A DNA stretch of 12,391 bases from NCBI GenBank assembly GCA_009602725.1, contig WELB01000009.1:1181409-1193799 (forward strand), written 5' to 3'. Positions 1-7,972 of this stretch are shown one piece after another. The translations under genes and the position numbers were made by a program. Source of the DNA: Spirogloea muscicola (taxonomy: Eukaryota; Streptophyta; Zygnematophyceae; Spirogloeales; Spirogloeaceae). A model generated the notes under the pieces. It saw only the letters and a list, made by a program, of their open reading frames with translations. It ran no database searches and was not told the DNA's origin. How positions within the stretch are numbered: the first letter of the stretch is position 1; every line of letters starts with the position of its first letter.

Positions 1-275
1 TCCCCTCGACCTCCCTGCCCTTCCCCCACCCCTCTCTCCTTTCCTTCCAAGCCTATATTGCTTCTTCCCTTTCTTCGTCCCTCTGTTAGCCCTGCATCTC
101 CTCCCCCTTCTCCACCTCTCCCTCTCCCACTCCACTTCTTTCCTGCTCTGGCTCTCTGCCAATGGGTCCGCTGTTCTTCATCCTTCTTATCCTGCTGTTT
201 AGAGCAATGCACAACCACAAATGTCGTGTCATCAAGTTCGCTCATTGCAGAGTGTCGTGTCTGCATGCTGTGCAG
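1..275 (+). other. Pyrimidine-rich sequence, probably intron of the aquaporin gene
   Basis: The first 150 bases are almost pure C and T on the plus strand, with long runs of CCCT and CTCT. The next 125 bases end in an acceptor-like TGCTGTGCAG at 266-275, directly before the first recognisable aquaporin codons. I see no aquaporin-like coding sequence in this stretch. The reading frame open through 162-275 lacks family features, so I read it as intron or upstream sequence. The first half of the aquaporin, with its first NPA motif, must lie upstream of the window. Confidence 0.5.
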
Positions 276-1096
276 GACTCATTGGGGGCCACTACAGTGT
301 CCCCCGATATCTCTTCGGGCCAGGCGTTCCTGCTCGAGACCATCCTCACGTTCATGTTCATACTTGTGGTGTTCGGGACGGCCGTCGACCCCAAGGGCCC
401 TGGCAGCATTGCTCCCCTGTGCATTGGCCTCTCACTCGCCGCGGGATTCCTCATCGCTGTCCCCTTGACAGGAGGGTCGTTCAACCCCGCCCGTTCCTTT
501 GGTCCCGCTGGTATACTGTCCAGACCAATATTTGCGTACTGCTGACTCAAATCGTACGCAATGCATGTTCAGAGGAGTTCTTGCTAAGTCGTGCCTGGTT
601 GCTGTGCAGTTTGGGCAAGTGAGTACGACAGCCACTGGGTTTACTGGTTTGGACCTCTGCTTGGGTCGACGTTGGCCTGCCTCTTCTACTCGCACATTCT
701 CCGGCACGGTCTCCGCGCTCTGGACAAACCCAAGGTATACTCACTCATGAAGTCAAGAAGCTGGGGCAACATGTATGATGCCCATAACTTACTTTGTGAT
801 GCACTGACGCATGTTGCACAGTAAAAGCTAAATGGATGCTTACCATGTGAAGGGAAGCCTATATGGTTTAGCTGGTTCCGAGAGCGCTGCATTATGTCTG
901 TTCAACAATCAAAAGGCGTAATAGCACTTTTCTGAGCCTAAGCATTTCTTGTGCTCAGAATGCGGACGTTCAGAAGGTGCAGATAGTTGGTGCCTCGCCT
1001 GCAGTTACTCAAGCATTTGGAGATGGAGAAAACATGAATGCAAATATCAGAGGTGTTGATGATGTTGGACGTGGTCCACCAGATCTAAATGTATGA
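276..1096 (+). CDS. Major intrinsic protein (aquaporin), C-terminal half, 3 exons, partial
   Basis: Membrane channel of the MIP family, which passes water or small neutral solutes; substrate and membrane cannot be told from this part. Exons are 276-510, 610-734 and 959-1096 (stop TGA), joined by GT-AG introns of 99 and 224 nt in phases 1 and 0; together they encode 165 residues. In order I see membrane helix 4 (ILTFMFILVVFGTAVD), helix 5, the second pore loop with the NPA box at 483-491 inside NPARSFGPAV, helix 6 (HWVYWFGPLLGSTLAC) and a 45-residue hydrophilic tail on its own exon. The arginine after NPA is the conserved aromatic/arginine filter residue. Joining exon 1 to exon 2 restores the FGPAV-W junction expected of the family, which supports the splice. 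The AVDPKGP and SFNPARSFGPAV motifs resemble plant TIP/HIP-type proteins more than PIPs, but subfamily is unsure. Helices 1-3 and the first NPA are missing because the window starts inside the gene. Confidence 0.88.
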
Positions 1097-1890
1097 GAGG
1101 GACAGACAGGTGGCAAATATTTGCTGGCGCCCATGTACTGTGCGCCAGAAAGCACTCAGAAGTGCATCGGCAAACAGTCCTTACATTGCATCACATTGCG
1201 ATGCTTTGGCTTCTGCAGCCCATGGAAGCCCTTACACTTCTAAAGGGACTCTGCTTATGCATAGGAATCTGAGGACTCTTATATTTGTTCGAGATTGCAA
1301 AGGGACGCCCTTTGCAATTAACTTAAACTTTTCAACACATCAGACACTCCAGATTGTGTCTTGCCACTACTACTGAAGGCTTGGGAGCAGCAGCTGACTG
1401 CTCAGTCAGGCATCTACTGCTTCTTGGCCACAGTTGCCGCTGTATCGGTGTTGTGTGTCTTCACCTCCAGGGTTGTTGAGCTTGGAGACGTGCTCTGGTA
1501 GAACCAGTAGCAGGGCGGACTGCCGCTTCTCTTGACCCACTTTGTACCATTGTGACCACTGTCATGTCTTGACTTTCTCCTGCAACGTACATTTGTCACT
1601 ATGAGATTTTTTTATTGAGATACTGAGTGCCTTCTGGTGCAATGACCAACCAGGCGTGACTAGGATTGTCAAAGAAGCGAGGTACTCTGCTGACCTGCCG
1701 TGTTCAATACCTGTCAAGTCAACTAAAATCAACATCTGGATTGATCACTTTGTAATGGCAGAGCAGACGTAGTGTCTTGGCTTATCTGAATGCATTATGT
1801 TTTTGCCAAAACTACAGTGAGTGTGACCTGTATGATAGTGCAAGCAATCCTGCTTGCTGAGTTGATCTCAGAAAGGGGAGAACAAAAGTA
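1097..1890. other. Spacer between convergent genes, no gene seen
   Basis: The aquaporin reads in from the left and the RING gene from the right, so this stretch should hold both 3' untranslated regions. Short open frames exist on both strands (for example 1089-1376 plus and 1414-1599 minus), but none has recognisable domains or convincing splice context. I see no clear AATAAA; a TGTAA, which is a polyadenylation signal in green algae, occurs near 1750, but one five-base match is weak evidence. Confidence 0.5.
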
Positions 1891-3294
1891 CTAGGAACTG
1901 CCAGCTTGAATAACAATGTCATGGATACCTGGCATATGCACAGAAGCCGTCGCCCCATTTCTGACCCGTCCACGCCGGATTTCCAGCCATTCTCGTTGTG
2001 CAACTCCTCCACTGCTTGCTGTATCAACAGCTCTAGCAGACACGACAGCGCGAGTAAATGGCATAGGCCCTGCAAGATCCACAATAGTTCGTCGCATGTG
2101 ACCTCCTCTAAGATTGCTGCTTCTTTGTCTGCGCAGATTATCAGGCGGGAAGTCCTGCGAGTTGCCGGCAGATATGCCTGCATTTGATGCTTCCCTGGTG
2201 CTTTGCGGTGATACTGAGGTTGAATTTATGTGCAGTCCTGGCTCTGGTACTTCCAAGGCTCCTGGTGCTGGCTCTCTCAGAAGCCTTGCTTGCCAGCCAG
2301 TCACCGCTCGGCATCTTGCTCTAGCTTTGTCCCTGCACACCAGTTAGGATAGCAGAGATGAGCTTGACTGGACAACAATCTCTGCACTCGTGAGAAAGGC
2401 AGTCCAACAATCAAGCAAAGCACATTTGTAGCAAGGTATAGGCAGCCAAGCTGGTACACTAGCAACTCGCCGCACAGCAGCACATTCAGTGGACTTCGCA
2501 AACTCCACTAAGAATGAAAAGCTGGACTTGGATGAATGTACTTAGAGCTGGCCCGCAGTTGTTTCTCGTACAAGCTCAAGCACCCTTGCAGATCAGTCGA
2601 GATGGAACATCGACAGAACGGGCATCTCTGCCGCTGCACAGTGCTTAGCTCAATAACGTCTTCACCTCGAGGACTCCAACCTCCAAGCTGCGAATTATTG
2701 TGCAATGGCAGAATGCAGGGAAGAAAGCAGGAGAGGTGAACCAAGTGGCCACACCTGCATAACGGATACACACAGATGAATGGCAGTTGTCATACACAAT
2801 AGCTTATTCAGACTTTGGCATGGCAGTGCAAGACAATACCGAAGGCAAAGGCTATGACTCTGATCCATTTCACGAGTGTTAGTGCACCCCTAGTAAAGCA
2901 TTCCATAGTGGATCACGTTGTCTATATCAAGACAACCATCTAGAATATATCTAATATTTCCTGTGCTTGCTGTCAACACATTCTCCCTTGCTGTCACCAA
3001 AGATGGAGAAGAGAGAGACCTCAGAGTAATAGTCTCCAAGGAAGTTGTTTCCACAGATTGCTCATTGCAGGAGGCAGCTACTGCTGCTGGTCCAAGCTGG
3101 GTGCCACTAGCAGCAGTCTCGGGACGACCAGTAGTGGTGCAATCCAGACAGACTGGGCATAAGGAGCTGTATCCAGAGTAGAAGGCTTCCGTCTTGATAA
3201 CCTGCATATTAGCCAGCAATGCAGTGATGCTGGTCAACAGGAAAGGTGACAATACAGGTAGGACTACATGTTGGAAGCTTCTCACGAGGTACAT
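1891..3294 (-). CDS. Membrane-anchored RING-H2 finger protein, probable E3 ubiquitin ligase
   Basis: Predicted to bind an E2 enzyme and pass ubiquitin to a substrate. Exons on the minus strand are 3294-3020, 2754-2542 and 2332-1891 (stop TAG), with GT-AG introns of 265 and 209 nt, both phase 2; the protein is 309 residues. Residues about 9-30 form one hydrophobic, probable membrane segment (VVLPVLSPFLLTSITALLANM). The RING is split by intron 1: CPVC (C46, C49), then CGHLVHLSC (C93, H95, H98, C101), then CPFC (C136, C139), giving the C3H2C3 order. The C49-C93 loop of 43 residues is slightly longer than the usual 9-39. The junction reads ITLR-CGHLVH, a typical RING core, which supports the splice. 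The last 150 residues are basic and low in recognisable features. The ATG at 3294 has A at -3. The frame is also open to an acceptor before 3330, so the gene may be the 3' part of the NRL gene at 3480-4267 (see findings). I do not recognise the RING subfamily. Confidence 0.68.
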
Positions 3295-3479
3295 CCTGCC
3301 TGGCCCCAGGAGGTAGGTGGAGATCGCAATCTGTTTCTATGTTATATCGTCCTTCTCTAGACAGCTTGCTCTGCACTTAAATTCACTTCAATCAACCTCG
3401 TGCCATCGTGATTATAACATAGCTGCACGTCGGTCTCTGCTTACGTCCACTGGTGTTCTGAAGGTCACGGTCAAAGTAC

Positions 3480-4267
3480 CTCCCTGTGATGCTGCATGTG
3501 TGCACGACCCAAGTTTGTAGTAAGGGCTTCAAGGCAACGGGGGATGAGACCGAGCTTCATAGCCAGTGGCTGAAAGGACGCGCACGTCTGGAGGATCATG
3601 GCGGCCGTCTCCCACTCCTTCACATACTCTCGAATATGTCGCTCGCAGATGGAGACGAGGTTGCCTTCGCGGCCCAAGCCTGGCCTTGTGTCATCATCCA
3701 TATGCAAGAAAACAGCTGCCAAAACAGTGTGAACCTTGTTGAGCAGGTAATAGCATCGATCCGCACGTAGAGATGAGATAGGTCAAGCGCAAGCTGCACG
3801 CTTTGGTTAGAAGCTGGACTCCTAGCTGCTGCCTTACCTGCGCAGTAGAGCTGCGCTACATTGCCGGGATTGATGTCGCATTCGAGCCCGTAGCAGAAGT
3901 TGGCCACAAGCTCAAAGGTGGCCTTGCGACCGGGGAGCCCGACGACGTTGACGACCAGCTTGCGTGCCGTCACGTCGTGCTCAGCCATGCGAGCGAAGTA
4001 GTCGGTCTTGGAGAAGAGCTTGGCCATGTGCATCGCCATTGACGGCGCACTGCCATCGATGCGGACGAGGACGTCGGGCGGCGCGCCCGCAGCCTGGCCC
4101 GCCCACCGGAGGTCCGGCTCCCGGAGCTCCGCATCCTCTGGCTGCCGTGCCACCATGACTGGCTCTCTCGCAGCACCGGAGCTCGGAGTCTCGTCGCCAG
4201 GAGCGACCTCACTACTCAACGACGGTGATCGAGCCCGCAAAGCAAGCGCAGGCATCGCCGACTCCAT
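3480..4267 (-). CDS. NPH3/RPT2-like BTB protein, truncated after the start of the NPH3 domain
   Basis: NRL proteins are BTB adaptors for CUL3 ubiquitin ligases, best known in phototropin signalling at the plasma membrane. Exons are 4267-3838 and 3715-3480, with a 122-nt phase 1 intron beginning GTAAGG, and encode 222 residues. Residues 1-62 are Ala/Ser/Glu-rich and probably disordered. Residues 63-150 are the BTB fold (DVLVRIDG, then FELVANFCYGLECDIN and NVAQLYCA). After the intron come LVSICERHIREYVKEW and MILQTCAS, matching the first helices of the NPH3 domain, ending at MQHHRE. The rest of the NPH3 domain and the coiled coil are absent. Without splicing, translation stops two codons later (224 residues). 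Both introns lie at positions also used in the long NRL gene downstream, while that gene's extra intron after its HVK is absent here. The start ATG at 4267 is the first in frame and follows a GGC-repeat leader. Truncated gene, or 5' part of a fusion with the RING exons. Confidence 0.75.
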
Positions 4268-4332
4268 CGCGCCAGGCGGCGCAGATCACTCTCAACGGAG
4301 AGCCGGCACAGGGCTGCCCGACGCGCCTGTTC

Positions 4333-4333
<1 letters not shown>

Positions 4334-4366
<33 letters not shown>
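4334..4366. repeat. Trinucleotide repeat (GGC)11
   Basis: Eleven perfect GGC units on the plus strand, that is GCC units on the minus strand, 67-99 bases upstream of the truncated NRL gene's start codon. It most likely sits in that gene's 5' leader. The plus-strand reading frame through it gives polyalanine, which I regard as a by-product. Confidence 0.9.
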
Positions 4367-4368
<2 letters not shown>

Positions 4369-4731
4369 ACATGACAGCGATGGCCGGGGAGCGGTCAGAT
4401 CACGGCCGCCGGCCCGGGTGGCCGCTCTGAGTCACGTCCGCTCGGGCGCCCCCTCCCTCCGGCGGGTGATACCTTTTACCCCCTGGCCATGGACATCCAT
4501 GGGTGTTACGGGGGTCGGTGGTCCTCGTTACTTTCGCTGCTGGCCTCTCAAGCTGACCAGCGGCGCCGGGAGCAGGGTGCTGCCCTTCCCGGTGGCTCGG
4601 TGCCTTTGGGTCTGGTGTCCTGCTACCGTATGCGACTGTCTATGTCCCTGCAGCGCTCCCAAGCGCTTGCTTTGCACCGCCGCGCTGGTCGCGCCCTTGC
4701 AGCAGCCTCTGGCTTGCGCAGCGGGGTTGCT
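4367..4731. other. Upstream region of the truncated NRL gene, no gene seen
   Basis: GC-rich sequence upstream of the minus-strand NRL gene, presumably holding its promoter. Overlapping open frames on the plus strand (4418-4768, 4489-4782) run into the repeat cluster and show no domains. I could not identify a TATA box or other promoter element with confidence. Confidence 0.4.
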
Positions 4732-4882
4732 CTTCCTCCCCTCAGCTCATCTGACTTCCTACTGCTGACACGGGGGTATTGAGGGCGCCCTGTCTGCCTA
4801 GCCTTTGGCTCCGTCATGAACACCTGTATGCATCTGGCTGGCAGTTCACAGCCGATTCTTTCATATCAGCAGCCGCTTTCTT
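4732..4882 (+). repeat. Dispersed repeat, direct copy 1
   Basis: Diverged direct copy of the segment at 4960-5112. Shared blocks, in order, include CCTCCCCTCAGCTCATCTGA, CGGGGG, GCGCCCTGTCTGC, AGCCT-TGGCTCCG, TCATGAACACC, CTGGCTGG, CACAGCCG and TATCAGCAGC. It has several small indels relative to copy 2. Part of a foldback cluster with the inverted arm at 4912-4957. Confidence 0.85.
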
Positions 4883-4911
4883 AATCGCATTGAATCAAAT
4901 ATACACTGAAA

Positions 4912-4957
4912 TAGCGGCTGTAAAAGCCAGCCAGGTGCATACAGAGGGTGTTCATGA
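4912..4957 (-). repeat. Inverted copy of the dispersed repeat
   Basis: Read on the minus strand it begins TCATGAACACC, continues TGTATGCACCTGGCTGGC and ends with CAGCCGCT, matching the 3' half of both direct copies (4814-4856 and 5051-5096). With copy 1 it can form a long imperfect stem with a loop of about 55 bases; with copy 2 it forms a second possible stem with a loop of about 95 bases. Confidence 0.85.
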
Positions 4958-4959
4958 TT

Positions 4960-5112
4960 TCTCCTCCCCTCAGCTCATCTGACTTTCTATGGCTGCCGCG
5001 GGGGAACTAAGAGCGCCCTGTCTGCACAGCCTGTGGCTCCGCTGATACAGTCATGAACACCTTCTGTATGCACCTGGCTGGCTTTCACAGCCGCTTCTTA
5101 CTATCAGCAGCG
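4960..5112 (+). repeat. Dispersed repeat, direct copy 2
   Basis: Second direct copy, starting two bases after the inverted arm. It carries an extra TGATACAG before TCATGAACACC compared with copy 1. The direct-inverted-direct arrangement resembles a foldback or MITE-like element that inserted or duplicated more than once. I see no transposase frame and could not define terminal repeats or target-site duplications. Confidence 0.85.
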
Positions 5113-5783
5113 GCATTATTTGCTTTCCCCGATTCCTCCCATATTATTTGACGGGACGGTTCCCGAGTATCTGCTTGATGCGGGCCACGCGCGGCTCTCC
5201 GCTGACACGGCTTGCCCGTCGTCCCAGACGTGCTTCGCCCGATCTATCAGCGTTTCTCTGTCAATATCGAGTGATGCACGCCAGCATTTGATGGGCGATG
5301 CACCCGTTATCGACGTTCTAGTGTCGAATGCAGTACTTCAGGCAGTCATGCTGCGCCCGACCCCTCGCCTAGAAACGGCACAAGCTGAGAAGCCTTCTCG
5401 GGCAAAGCCAAGACATGTGTTCCAGAAGTGCGTAGAATGCCTCTTGTAGCAACAGATATGCGCCAGTAAGCCCAAGTCTGTGGGAGCCTATTGCCTGAAT
5501 ACTGCAAGCTGCAGCCTACTGCTGAAGCCACGGAGCTTGACGTACCTCAATGAGAAGACTCTCTCTCCCTTAAGCAAGCGTTTCTTCTCGGGGAGACTCT
5601 CCCCGTTCAGACCAGGGGGAGATTGAGAAGACACTTTGCCTGGTCTAGCCGCTTGGGGAGGAGCCCAATCGCATCGCACTTCAGCGGGAGTGTTGGCGGC
5701 ACTCAGGCTGGTCCCGGCACAATCGATAGTCAAGCTATGCTTCCGCAATAAGGCGGCTCGGCCTGCAACGAGGAAGTCAAAGA
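5113..5783. other. Unassigned region, no supported gene
   Basis: Open frames of about 110 codons exist on both strands (5120-5449 plus, 5488-5826 minus), but neither has a recognisable domain or flanking splice signals I would trust. A short perfect hairpin lies at 5589-5605 (CGGGGAG, loop ACT, CTCCCCG). It may contain fragments of an old gene or mobile element. Confidence 0.35.
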
Positions 5784-5904
5784 TTGCTGGAACTGGGTGG
5801 CTTTCCCACTTGCCGCTTTCCCACAAGCGCAGCCATCAGCACCATTCTAGATTGGTTAACACTATATGAGGCGTATACGTCAGCTTCTACAGTCCTGTTG
5901 TTCC
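5784..5904 (+). other. Hydrophobic reading-frame segment, copy 1 of a diverged duplicate
   Basis: The frame here reads LLELGGFP and then LYEAYTSASTVLLFL, a hydrophobic stretch that resembles the short frame at 5966-6085 (MLEL at the start, YVAYTSLATVLRKLFL near the end). The shared AYTS and TVL residues differ between copies mainly at third codon positions. There is no ATG at the start of this copy (the frame opens with TTG), so it may be an exon, a relic, or chance. I do not recognise the protein. Confidence 0.25.
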
Positions 5905-5965
5905 TGAAAGTCCCAGCCATATTAGCTGCTTGCATGTGCATGCAGCAGACAATAGACATGGAACT

Positions 5966-6085
5966 ATGCTGGAGCTGCAGCAGCTCTCCCTTGCTTGCTC
6001 TGTACTTGCTTTGATGTCCGCTGGAGCCTACTACGTGGCGTATACATCACTTGCAACGGTGCTGCGCAAGCTCTTCCTCGTATGA
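5966..6085 (+). CDS. Possible 39-residue hydrophobic peptide or terminal exon, copy 2
   Basis: ATG at 5966 to TGA at 6083-6085. The peptide starts MLELQQLS and has one continuous hydrophobic segment (LACSVLALMSAGAYYVAYTS) followed by TVLRKLFLV, with basic residues near the end, as in a small single-pass membrane protein. The frame is also open upstream of the ATG for about 25 codons, so it might be the last exon of a longer gene whose other exons I cannot find. The likeness to 5784-5904 is the main reason to list it. Unrecognised family. Confidence 0.22.
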   Translation: MLELQQLSLACSVLALMSAGAYYVAYTSLATVLRKLFLV

Positions 6086-6980
6086 CCTTGCAGTCCTTCT
6101 GGCGAGGCCTCACCTGGACAAAGAAGGCTCACCCCTGCAAGGGTTTGCAAAGTCCCCAAAGCTGTAGCCGGCTGGCCCGCTGCCCATCTAATGCTTTTCG
6201 CCAGCTCGGCTTCGTCTGTACTGCAAGCAGTCGAGTATTCTAAACTGATCCGACCGAGCAGAGATCAAGACGGTCCTGCAATGCTGTGGGCTCAAAGCAG
6301 GCAACAAGCCGAGACGAACACAAGGCATCCGATATGACGGCCATACACTGTTAGCTAGGCATCTTGCCTAACACCTTGTATATCACGTCAAGTTGGACGT
6401 GACGTACTGCACATGCATACTCGCTGCAGGGCCAGAAGGGCTTGGGAGCGGCCCTCGAGCATTAATTCAAGCTGGGATGGACATTATTGTGCTCATGATA
6501 TGACCAGGGAGGAAATGCCCGCAGGAGCACAGTGCTTGGCAGGCCGTCTACCGCGGTCAACCGCTGGGGCCACCCTGAACCCTTTCGTGAATTACAATTG
6601 CACCCCATTATTGTGTATTGCTCTTTTGTATTGAATTTCGTCTTTCGAACAGCCCAAGACCGCTACCAAGTAGCAACAAAAACTCTTCTTGCTGATCACA
6701 AGCGACTATACACAACAGCAATATACAACAAGGCATGCCTTATTTATGCAGGCATGCCTTGTGGCTCAAGGCCACCGAGTGAAGCGACAATGCACGTTGT
6801 TTTGACTTGTCACTATATATTCTCTGCCATGCTTATATGCGAGAGCTGAGCTGTCACAGCTCTGAAATGCTCAAGCGATTTAGAGCTGTGCGTTCGCTTC
6901 GAAGTCAGACCCTAAGTCCGAAGTGGTACCTCGTGAGGTTGCTCATTTGAGGTGACGCAGAAGCTTATCCATAGGTGGCA
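6086..6980. other. Unassigned region with one perfect hairpin
   Basis: Frames at 6413-6634 and 6532-6849 (plus) show no domains, no compositional bias typical of coding DNA and no consistent splice context. Apart from the hairpin at 6729-6761 I see nothing that can be named. It may serve as upstream sequence for the small gene starting at 6981. Confidence 0.35.
6729..6761. repeat. Perfect 11-bp inverted repeat
   Basis: CAAGGCATGCC (6729-6739) and GGCATGCCTTG (6751-6761) are exact reverse complements separated by 11 bases (TTATTTATGCA). The arms each contain the self-complementary GGCATGCC, so two alternative structures are possible. Confidence 0.85.
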
Positions 6981-7332
6981 ATGGCTGTGGAAGGCCAGCC
7001 CAAAGACACGAACAAGGTCCAATGGAGTCAGAAAGTGTATACGACTCCAAAAAGCAGGTTCACGATTGAAGATGGCCGGTCACTTCGAAAGCAATTGCTG
7101 ATCATCTTCTGCGTGAAGGCGAATGCAGACCGTGTCACATCCTGTGTGCAGGACCTGTGTGCAGAAGGTGCAATGTGGCAAATTAGCATTTGGCAGATCA
7201 AAAGGCTGGTGTAAGTATCAAGAGCTCTCTGTCTGCTTGGAATTGGGCTTGCTGACGACCACCTCGATATGTGGGCGCAGTGGCCTACTTATCGCCCAGC
7301 TACATGCAGACGTGGTTGACTTCGGTGGGTAA
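6981..7332 (+). CDS. Hypothetical small two-exon gene
   Basis: ATG at 6981 in a favourable context (G at -3, G at +4). Exon 1 runs 6981-7210 and ends at a perfect GTAAGT donor; the intron is 70 nt and ends GGGCGCAG at 7280. Exon 2, 7281-7332, continues in frame (phase 2) to TAA and ends LLIAQLHADVVDFGG. The spliced protein is 93 residues: a polar, basic first half (KVYTTPKSRFTIEDGRS), a short hydrophobic patch (LLIIFCV), two cysteines (TSCVQDLC) and a hydrophobic end. Without splicing, the frame stops inside the donor itself, giving 77 residues. I recognise no domain. Further exons are possible, because another donor-like GTAATA overlaps the stop at 7329. The start context, donor and frame-preserving acceptor together are the evidence; any one alone would be weak. 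Confidence 0.35.
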
Positions 7333-7972
7333 TACTGGTGGAATTATGTGACTGCCTACCAAGAAAACTTGCAATGTCACCAAACATCGGCTCGTCGAGA
7401 GCTCATAGCCTTATACATTCACTTTGACACTGACGTGTTACTGCACTTTATGTTCATATTCTATTAAGTGCTTGTCATTATCCTAGGAGAACATGTTGGA
7501 AGACAGACTTCCGCACCATGCACCCGACATTACACACAGGCTGTTGTTGAGGGAATGTTATCTAGATGGCCCACTTCCGTAGCATGCGCCCGACTTTCAC
7601 AAAGGCTGACTTTGAGGGAAGAATCATATGTAGCTGGCCCACTACAAGTGAGCTTGCAAAGGAACTCGAGTATTGACGATCTATATTCAACAACGACAAG
7701 CAAGGCAGCAGCAGTTTTGCAGGTGCTATACACATGAGCTGAAGCTTGAGCACGGCGTTTGAGGTCTACACTTCAGGGTAGAGGGTCTAGGGTTCAGGGC
7801 TAACTTGGACCACGCTGAAAGCACAGCAGGCAGCAGATATACTCCGTATATACATACAGGGAGCAGTGTACTATATGCAGCTGCAGGCATCTCATTTTTT
7901 GAAAGTCTGGCTATGTGAGAGCCAATTCTCACCGGTCATATCTAAAAACTAGGATTCTACTTGGCTGGTTGC
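7333..7972. other. Unassigned region downstream of the long NRL gene
   Basis: This should contain the 3' untranslated region of the minus-strand NRL gene at its right end. It holds the 66-bp tandem duplication at 7507-7640. A plus-strand frame at 7468-7737 runs through that duplication and ends in a Ser/Thr/Ala-rich stretch, but shows no domain; I do not call it a gene. Confidence 0.4.
7507..7640. repeat. Two-copy tandem duplication, about 66 bp
   Basis: Copy 1 is 7507-7572 and copy 2 is 7573-7640. Both start ACTTCCG, then CATGC-CCCGAC, AGGCTG, TTGAGGGAA, and end in TAG-TGGCCC. The copies differ by point changes and a small indel, so the duplication is not recent. Confidence 0.8.

Noticed and set aside
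1891-2183. Overlapping open frames on both strands over the last RING exon (for example 1812-2183 minus, 1906-2187 plus)
   Set aside because: They are shadows of the RING exon, which alone continues in frame from the RING core through a good acceptor at 2333.
4008-4430. Plus-strand frame of 140 codons with a polyalanine tract
   Set aside because: It is antisense to the NRL BTB exon and owes its alanines to the GGC repeat; no domain is present.
5120-5449. Frame containing GTVPEYLLDAG, faintly like the PTYLLDR motif of the ribosome biogenesis protein NSA2
   Set aside because: Only a few residues match, and neither the conserved neighbouring lysine-rich region nor the C-terminal domain follows. 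Most likely chance.
5488-5826. Minus-strand frame of 112 codons
   Set aside because: No domain, no clear start context, and it spans a short hairpin and simple repeated words; nothing supports a gene.
7770-7800. AGGG-rich stretch (CAGGGTAGAGGGTCTAGGGTTCAGGG) resembling telomere repeats
   Set aside because: The units are irregular in length and sequence; no run of true TTTAGGG or TTAGGG repeats is present.
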